A DNA stretch of 64,000 nt from positions 1,674,001 through 1,738,000 of the forward strand of contig NW_020621936.1 in the NCBI RefSeq assembly GCF_003573695.1. Direction: 5' to 3'. A program made the position numbers and the translations under genes. The notes beneath the pieces were generated by a model. The model did no database searches, was not told the DNA's origin, and worked only from the letters and a program-made list of their open reading frames with translations. Numbering within the stretch: position 1 is the first letter of the stretch; each line of letters begins with the position of its first letter. Source of the DNA: Papaver somniferum. Taxonomy: Eukaryota > Streptophyta > Magnoliopsida > Ranunculales > Papaveraceae. This document shows, piece by piece, positions 57,204 through 64,000 of the stretch.

Positions 57204-59179
57204 AATGACAAAACTATCAATACATATGGATTACAAAATAAATAAACTTTGTAGCTTCTCATTCAAATGATTGATTTCCTTAGTTCTTCAACATTCCTTG
57301 AATTCTTCATAACTCCTACTCCAATGATTCTGAACGTGTTCAACTGAGCATCATAGTTGTCGAAGATCTGTAGCCATAAAAATAATCAACAAGATTGTTT
57401 TCATATTGTTATACAGTGTCATAGTATTACTACACAACATCAAAGTTCAATTGTATCACAACTTCGACAATAATACTTTGGTGATATGTATCACTCCCCC
57501 TTAGTCAATACTTCATCTCACAATGAAAACCACTCCCCCTTGCATAATGATCCGTAAACCATATGTATATGTAGTATGAAGTACAAAATAATTATCCCCC
57601 TTTTTGTAAATATAAATTGGCAAAGGTACGAAAACTAGCGGGATCATAATGAAATTCTCGAAGAGATACTTCATGACTAAAAGAGAACATATCAACTTTG
57701 TTTCGATGATTTCACATAGTCGAAACTTAATGTATTCATCAAGGAGTTTATAAAGATACAAGATAACTCCTACAATATTCCACAGCCGCACTCCCCACAA
57801 AGATTTGAAAATTAAGCACAAGTTCAATTAAGAACTCTCCCCCATATAATGTCATTCCCGAAAGAACAACTAGAGCAACCTTACTTTTACAAGAAAAAAA
57901 TGATTTCTTTGGACATTAACAAATCACATGAAACATGAATTTGTATCCAGAAAACCCAATTAAATTAATCACAAAGGAACCTCAATGATTAATTTAATAG
58001 GAAATGCTAAACATAAGAAAACTTACGGAGCCATATAGTACTTTCCATAGAAGTGGATCAGGGAAAGATCAATACTGCGGAATATTCAAAGATTTATTCT
58101 ATTTTTCATCAAAATTTGCATAATGATACCATACACTTAATCTTTGACATATAATTCAAAAGTTCATTCTATTTTCCATCAATATTTGCATAATGACACA
58201 ATAGACTTAACTTTTGACATACATGGGACAATCATAGTTCACGGACGTAAACACACATATCCCATAACATTATTTGCAATATATAAAAACATTAAAGATT
58301 AATACTGCAAAAAAAATCTTCCAAACAACTTTAGAATTTAAATAAATAAATCTAAGAACATCGCAAGATGAAAATTCGTTGGCAATATCTATATATAATC
58401 ACAATAATTGTTATTCCAAACCCTAGTTATCCTTCTTAAAACACAAGAATAAATTCTCATAAGAAGTTTCATAGACATTGTAGAGCTTTCTCAGGGCATG
58501 TACTGAGAATTCCTTCTCATTATTGAAAAACTCATTGATTATGGTATCATTTAATTCTTCCAGATCTTCAGAAATATCAGTTAACTCATCAAGTTTTTTT
58601 CAGTTCACACATGGTGTTCTTTGTCGGAGATGACATTTGTTCATAGTGAGTTATCTTTTCCAAAGAGAACGTGATTTGAGATTTTAAATCATTTCTTTTG
58701 TTGATGAAATCCTTCACCATAGCCCTAAAGTTATTATCATTTAGACAAAAAAACAAAAAGCAATTAGAGGATGAACCTTTTTCATCGTTTGTATATTTCT
58801 CATTTTTGTTCCTTGAGGACATAATTCCTTCACAAAGATACACATTGACTGCCTCTGCTGCATCCCTTTTTGTGGTACCTCTAGTTACAGGAGTCATGAT
58901 ATTGTATCTTCCAAAGAGAAAGGAGTGAAGGGCATTTTGATCACAAATGAATATAAATAGAGCACTAGAAGAGTAAACCCTAAAGAAAACTTTTGAAAAA
59001 GTCTTTACGGTTCATGACCCAATATCTATTTTTGATAAGAAAATATTCAATTGCAAATCTTTACTTAAACAATCTTAAACTTCCAATGATAAGAGATTAA
59101 CAACCATATAAGACTTGATCAACCTTGATGCAATCCTCATATTCTCAAGTTAATAATGAGGATGCAAACATCACTATAA
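57204..59179. other. Non-coding 3' interior of D1
   Basis: No protein-like frame. Homologous to 25580-26391 and 30451-31127 in its left half. A minus-strand run at 58589-58897 (QMSSPTKNTMCELKK region) is not recognisable. Confidence 0.5.
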
Positions 59180-60774
59180 TTAGATAGTGATGGAGTGAGC
59201 AGAATGCTCACATCTTGTGTCACATGGTGACTTATCAAGGTTTGCTGTATAAACAGACTTCTTACCTCTTCTGACTCTGGTTGTTTTAGACTTCTTCTTG
59301 TATTCAGGAGTTCCTTGTTGGTTACTCAAAACCAGATTCATCCTCTGCATGTCATTCTGAAGTTTGGCAATTCGTTTGTTGTTCCTCTTGAATTTCCAAC
59401 TCTTACTTTGAACATGATTTGCATTTCCACAAAACAAACACTCCAATGATGAATTTTCGTTTTGCAGAATTGACTCCTGTTTATCACAACTTTAAACACC
59501 CACTATTCCGGAACCGGCCAAAATAAATGAATTATTTGTGCTCACAGTCTTACTTTTGAACCCTAAAGCATTTGTGTTTCCAAAATACTTCTGATCGAGT
59601 AACATTGCTGAGATCTTGTCAGAGCTTCCGGATAACCTTTGTAGGTCACACTTAAGAGTATTAATCTCTTTTTCTTTTAAAGATAAGGTTCTGGTGAATT
59701 CATCATTAAGACAATCAATCTCAAGATTTTTCACTTGAAGTGATGATTCAAGTTTCTTCAACTCTATTTTTAGTTGAAGATTTTCTTGGTGAATTTCTTC
59801 ATTTTTATCCAAGAATTCAAAAATCTCAGTGTCAGAGTCGCATTCTGAATCAGAATTTGAGTTAGTAGAAGTTTCTGCTGTGAAAGCTGAAATTTCTGTG
59901 CAAACTTCGAAAGTATGCTGATTGACCGACTGAATTGATTTTCCTTGTATTTAATCATTTGAAGCATCAAAGAGAGAAGGATATTCCTCATATCTTTTGC
60001 TTCTTCTCACAATATCCTTGATCTTTTGTAAAATCAATGACCTGTCAGGATCAATATGATTTGAACAACATTCATCAGCCCAAGACAAGCAAGGAGAGGT
60101 ACTTGTGTTGGTCACAATATTAAACGCGGATGTTCTGCATGTGTTATGATCATGATCAAGAACTCTTTAACTTTCCAATGAGAGAGTTTCTGGAAAGAGT
60201 ATCAAGGTTATTTCCTTCAACTATGACAAGTTTCTTAGAATCGTATTTAGCTGGCAAGGATCTAAGAATTTTCATTACAATGTCCTTTTCAGGAATAGTC
60301 TTACCCAATGCACAAGATGCATTAACAATTTCGGACACTTTGTGGTTAAACTCGAATGAATCTTCATCAGCGATACAAAGGTTTTCTCAATCGTAATTTA
60401 GGTTTTGAAGCCTAGCTTCCTTTTCAGAGGAATTTCCTTCGAATACAGTTTCTAAAATATCCCAAGCATCTTTAGACTTAGTGCACGTAGGCACATGGTG
60501 TTGAAGATCTGGGGTAATGACATGGATGATAGCATTTAATCCGTCAGAATTTTGCTTTGCAGCTAGAATCTCGGCAAGATCATATGCACCAATATCCTTT
60601 GGAACAGTTACATCGCCTTCTGTAACAACCGGAGGATTATAGCCATTAACTACACGAACCCATGATTAAAATCACATGCTTGGAAAAAAAAGCACGCATA
60701 GCAATTTTCCACCATAAGTAATTCGAGCCATCGAAGACTGGTGGTACATTTATAGAGATAACATTTTTGTCCAT
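59180..60774 (-). pseudogene. Gag of D1, broken
   Basis: Begins at ATG 60774, 50-odd bases past the primer site: MDKNVISINVPPVFDGSNYL then WWKIAMRAF, the Copia gag N-terminus. Further on AWDILETVFEGNSSEKEARL and KILRSLPAKYDSKKLV with LDTLSRNSLIGKLKS are UBN2-type gag blocks. Next a coiled coil (59812-59492, ENLQLKIELKKLESSLQVK) and a zinc knuckle CLFCGNANHVQSKS, whose last Cys is replaced by Ser, then a basic tail ending SAHSITI at 59180. Many stops and frame changes separate these blocks. The order is that of Sirevirus gag. No protease or later pol sequence follows. Confidence 0.85.
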
Positions 60775-60826
60775 AAAGTTAGATTGCTATAAACACATAC
60801 TTATGAGGTCTTAAACACATGTTTGC

Positions 60827-60842
60827 CTGGTCTGATACCAAT
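60827..60842 (-). other. Primer-binding site of D1
   Basis: Minus strand ATTGGTATCAGACCAGGC after the LTR; TGGTATCAGA matches the initiator tRNA-Met primer used by most plant Copia elements. Confidence 0.85.
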
Positions 60843-63384
60843 TGAAAAAGCGGGGGTACAACAACCACACCAATATTTCGTTTAGGCAATCTTTATGGAC
60901 TAACTCCAATATAATTCTAAGAGAATCAACTATACACTCAGACTCAATCAAGGAAATATATCCAAGAGTTATATCTCAGTTTCTCAATATAATCTGCAAT
61001 TGAACAGATAGATATCCGTGAGCCTGATTATTATGAGAAACAACTTGAACGATACCAAAGACCAATGTTCAAGTGTCCATCAATTTCAATCAACAACCAA
61101 ATGTTGGATTTACCAATTGATTGAACTACACATAACCTGTGATATTTCAATTATATAAAAATATAATTCGGAAAAGAAATAACACAGACACCTGAAGTTT
61201 TGTTAACGAGGAAACCGAAAATGAAGAAAAACCCCGGTACCTAGTCCAGATCTGAACACCGCATTGTATTAAGCCGCTACAGACTCTAGCCTACTACAAA
61301 TTCACTTCAGACTGGAATGTAGTTGAGCCCTAACCAATCTCACACTGATTAACGTACAGTCGCTTTCCTTACGCCTATAAATCCTAGCAGGACTCTACGC
61401 ACTTGATTCCCTTATCTTATCTCACCCACAACTAAGAGTTGCTACGACCCAAAGTCGAAGACTTGATAAACAAATCTGTCTCCCACAAAAAAAGTCTATT
61501 GAAATGATAAATCTGTCTCCCACATAAATACTTACGAAGTTTTTGTTCCGTCTTTTGATAAATCAAGGTGAACAGGTACTAATTAATATACTGGACTTAT
61601 ATTCCCGAAGAACAACCCAGAAATATCAATTACCTCACAATAACTTAACTATATGGTAGTAGAACAAATTATTATGGAATCACAAAGAATGATACGAAGA
61701 GCTTTGTGACTACTTTTTATATCTTACCTATCAGAGATAAATCTCGAGCAAATATTAGAGAAGATAGTACTCAATACGATAGAACAAAGTAAGATCAGAA
61801 CACGCAACTACAGAGAAAATAGTTGGGTCTGGCTTCAGAATCCCAATGAATTCTTTAAGTTGTTAACCTATAATGGTTTTAGGAAAAACCTAGGTTAAAG
61901 GTGAATCGACTCTAGTCGCAACTAGTATCACACAAGAGGTGTGGGGATTAGGTTTCGCAATTTCTAAAGTTCTCCCTTATATAGTCTTCAAATCAGGGTT
62001 TGATAACTTTGGAACAAAGCAATCAATATTCATCATTAGATGAAACCTGATTCAAAATTCAAGCTAATATATTTCCACTGTTAGATGGTCTTTTGCTTGT
62101 TACACACAAAAGAAATATACCTTCATTTAGATAGGGGTAACCGTACCTAAGCGTGTATACTGAGTTGGCTCAATAACAGTTAACCGAAGTTATCCATACA
62201 AACACTTTTCTCTTAACCTTGTTCATTTTAACACTTCTAGATCAATTGATAATCAAATGAATCTAATTGTGTTACTCATAGAGTTGTTCAATTGTTTATA
62301 TTCTTATAGAAGTATACAAGACACAATTGAAGCAAAATCGGATTGATTCAAAAGAATCAGTTCATGAACATTTTAGCCACAGTTTACAAAGATTGCATTC
62401 TTTAATTAATAAATGTATTTGTTCATGAGTATGAAATCATAATTAACCGATTTTAGAACTTGAACCACTTAAGTTTGCAAACGGGTACGTAAACTTAAGT
62501 TCCGGACATTGGTCACAAGCCGAGAGTTTGCAAACGGGTACACAAACTTTAGCTCCGGACCAAACTCAGTTGAAACCGTTTGCGAACGGGTATGCAAAAC
62601 TTGGTTCCCGGACTTCAATAGTTAAATCAGTTTGTGAACGGGTATGCAAACTTAAGTACCCTGACTTAAACAGTTGAATAAGTTTGTGAACGGGTATGCA
62701 AACTTCCGGTCCTGAATTCCGTTAAAACAGTTCGTACACTAAGTACACAAACCGTAATGTATCCATAGATGGGTTTTAGCTCTTAACTCTCATTTCAATC
62801 ATTATTCTTAGAATACGACAATAGCTGTCTCACATAAACTATTAGCTTATAAGAAATTTTCAAGTGATTGAATGATCAATACGAAACATTCTGAGCCTAC
62901 ATCAAATGACAGTCTCACACAAATCATGTAAGATGTTACCAGGTGATTTTCACATGATCATCTTTTGACTTTCGTCAAGAATAATGATGAACGGTTAAAG
63001 AAAAAATCTTTACAACATATATTTCGAGAAATATATAAGCGACTTAAACTCAGCTCGAAATATCAAATGTATATAAAATAAAGTCTATATAGCTATACGA
63101 CTTTTGTCTCAATAGGAGATATAATAGAATAGACTTCTGCGTGATAGATGAGTTTAAGTCTCCACATACCTTTTGTTGATGAACTTCCACAAGCTCCCCT
63201 TTGTATTTATTCGTCTTCAATCGATGAACGCCGTGAATTCTAAAGCTCAACCACACATTCTATCCTAATCGGAGACATAGCTATAAGTAGACTAGAAATC
63301 AAGACTTATAGTTTTGACAACTAAACTTGACAAACAAGCTTGAGATAGCAACGCTTGCGAATTCGACCGAGCAGTGCTCGAACA
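60843..63384 (-). repeat. Element D1 5' LTR
   Basis: About 2,542 bp. Minus strand starts TGTTCGAGCACTGCTCGG (one change from TGTTAGAGC) and ends CCCCCGCTTTTTCA. TATA on the minus strand near 61976-61984; palindromic units at about 62470-62740. Confidence 0.88.
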
Positions 63385-63543
63385 CATTGAAAGTCATACA
63401 AAGGTTTTACCGTTTAATTAATGGAAATGTCTTTGTATTTGCACAACTCTTATGTTTATATCAAATAACATTAGATTCCATTAAACGTTAGAGTAGTCGC
63501 ACATTAAGATTTCATTAAACATTACATTAGGCTTAATTACTAC
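63385..63543. other. Short flank between D1 and the right-hand gene
   Basis: Two short similar phrases, ACATTAGATTCCATTAAACG and AAGATTTCATTAAACATTAC; otherwise nothing recognised. Confidence 0.4.
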
Positions 63544-63999
63544 TCAATCATAGAAACAAGGTAATAAAACATGCCATTCATGGAACGAGACTAGTGGGGC
63601 ATCTAAAAGGCATAAGGGGTTGAACCTGTGAAATTCTCTAAGGATGTTGAAACAAGCTAAAAACTGAAAAGATCTCCCGTTAGTTTGCTTCCATATCGCT
63701 GCAGCTCTTTGTATCACTTCAGCTTCAGACTCACCGCTAAATCTATTTCGGTTAATTTTCATCAGCATACAAAGATATTGGTCGACAACATCACTAATTG
63801 ATTGAAAACGATGTGAAAATCCACGAGCATCACAGTTTCTCAATTTCCCGTTTATGCTACGAACTTTACAAAAACTTGTTGCCAGAAAGTCGTTTAAAAT
63901 TCGTACACTATGGATATTATTTATTGTTTGAAAAACATGAGATGTGCAAATTGCTAAATCTTCTTCTAGAGAAAACCTAGGACAACGAAGTCTGATAGC
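63544..63999 (-). CDS. Partial gene: Myb/SANT-like, NAM-associated type plant protein (5' end beyond window)
   Basis: One minus-strand frame is open from the window edge to a stop at 63544-63546, about 151 residues. It starts within CPRFSLEEDLAICTSHVFQT, the (F-S/T)-x-EED-x2-(I/L)-C start of the DNA-binding part of plant Myb/SANT-like proteins often annotated glutathione S-transferase T3-like. It continues with GFSHRFQSISDVVDQYLCML and the C-terminal block EAEVIQRAAAIWKQTNGRSF then QFLACFNILREF, which matches NAM-associated domains (role: protein contact). Such proteins are host genes or partners of Harbinger-type transposons (known). The ending after REFHRFNP is unlike the family and may be truncated. 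A fragment or pseudogene is possible. Confidence 0.6.
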   Translation of the reverse strand, partial: AIRLRCPRFSLEEDLAICTSHVFQTINNIHSVRILNDFLATSFCKVRSINGKLRNCDARGFSHRFQSISDVVDQYLCMLMKINRNRFSGESEAEVIQRAAAIWKQTNGRSFQFLACFNILREFHRFNPLCLLDAPLVSFHEWHVLLPCFYD

Positions 64000-64000
64000 C

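Larger units (their letters stand above)
54622..63384 (-). mobile_element. Element D1: gag-only Sirevirus-type Copia retrotransposon
   Basis: 8.8 kb. LTRs 54622-57182 and 60843-63384 in the same orientation, primer site at 60827-60842, polypurine tract at 57183-57203. Flanking five bases CATAG (54617-54621) and CATTG (63385-63389) agree at four of five, an uncertain target duplication. The 3.7-kb interior codes only a broken gag; no pol. Confidence 0.88.

Noticed and set aside
57513..57827. Minus-strand frame of 104 residues, repeated at 30482-30673
   Set aside because: The repetition is due to the family D 3' interior being repeated; composition is AT-driven hydrophobic and it spans the inner polypurine tract.
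1..64000. Endogenous pararetrovirus or DNA virus remnants
   Set aside because: No movement protein, coat or viral RT-RNase H arrangement seen; all RT sequence sits in an LTR-bounded Gypsy element with a plant-type primer site.

Overview
This is a stretch of plant nuclear DNA, almost certainly from a eudicot, made almost entirely of nested LTR retrotransposons. Evidence: LTRs of 2.4-3.8 kb bounded by TG...CA, polypurine tracts, tRNA-primer sites, 5-bp target duplications, gag zinc knuckles, GT-AG introns and plant-only domains (plant mobile domain, PEARLI-4-like). Species cannot be read from the sequence; a poppy-type (Ranunculales) genome is a low-confidence guess. No rRNA, tRNA, CRISPR or bacterial-type gene was seen. 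Only the right-hand end (63544-63999) looks like part of a protein gene outside these elements.

Two Ty3/Gypsy families of Tat type are present. Family A (minus strand) is at 1-8142 (left end cut by the window) and, as truncated copy B, at 36228-41755. Family C (plus strand) is at 8256-22671, with the 5-bp target duplication CCTGT. All use a primer site TTGGCGACCACAGTGGGAG and carry a gene antisense to the element between the pol region and the 3' LTR. In A/B it is a plant-mobile-domain (PMD) gene. In C it is a multi-exon gene. The antisense genes of A and C share a C-terminal module.

Two related Ty1/Copia families of Sirevirus type (tRNA-Met-like primer site, coiled-coil gag, CCHC knuckle, extra polypurine tract) fill the rest. 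Family D: an LTR interrupted by A and C (8143-8255 and 22672-23493), rearranged LTR pieces (23494-25579), a tandem LTR-interior-LTR structure (25580-41836) and a complete gag-only element D1 (54622-63384). Family E: a solo LTR (33019-35867, TSD TGTTC), a complete gag-only element E1 (42400-52040, TSD ATTAT) and an internally deleted solo LTR (53643-54564, TSD CTAAC).

No element keeps a usable pol. A, C, D1 and E1 lack recognisable reverse transcriptase, and B keeps only part of one. They are therefore non-autonomous or dead and would depend on helper elements elsewhere. Nesting gives an order: D LTRs are oldest; A, B, C and the E solo LTR landed in them later.

The most striking unexplained signal is in the LTRs. 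Families A/B and C (Gypsy), and D (Copia), each carry a tandem or regularly spaced array of hairpin-forming units whose two arms change together from unit to unit. Palindromic LTR repeats are known from Sireviruses, but the arrays in the two Gypsy families, with compensatory stem changes, may be undescribed. The spliced antisense gene of C and its shared module are the other main lead.
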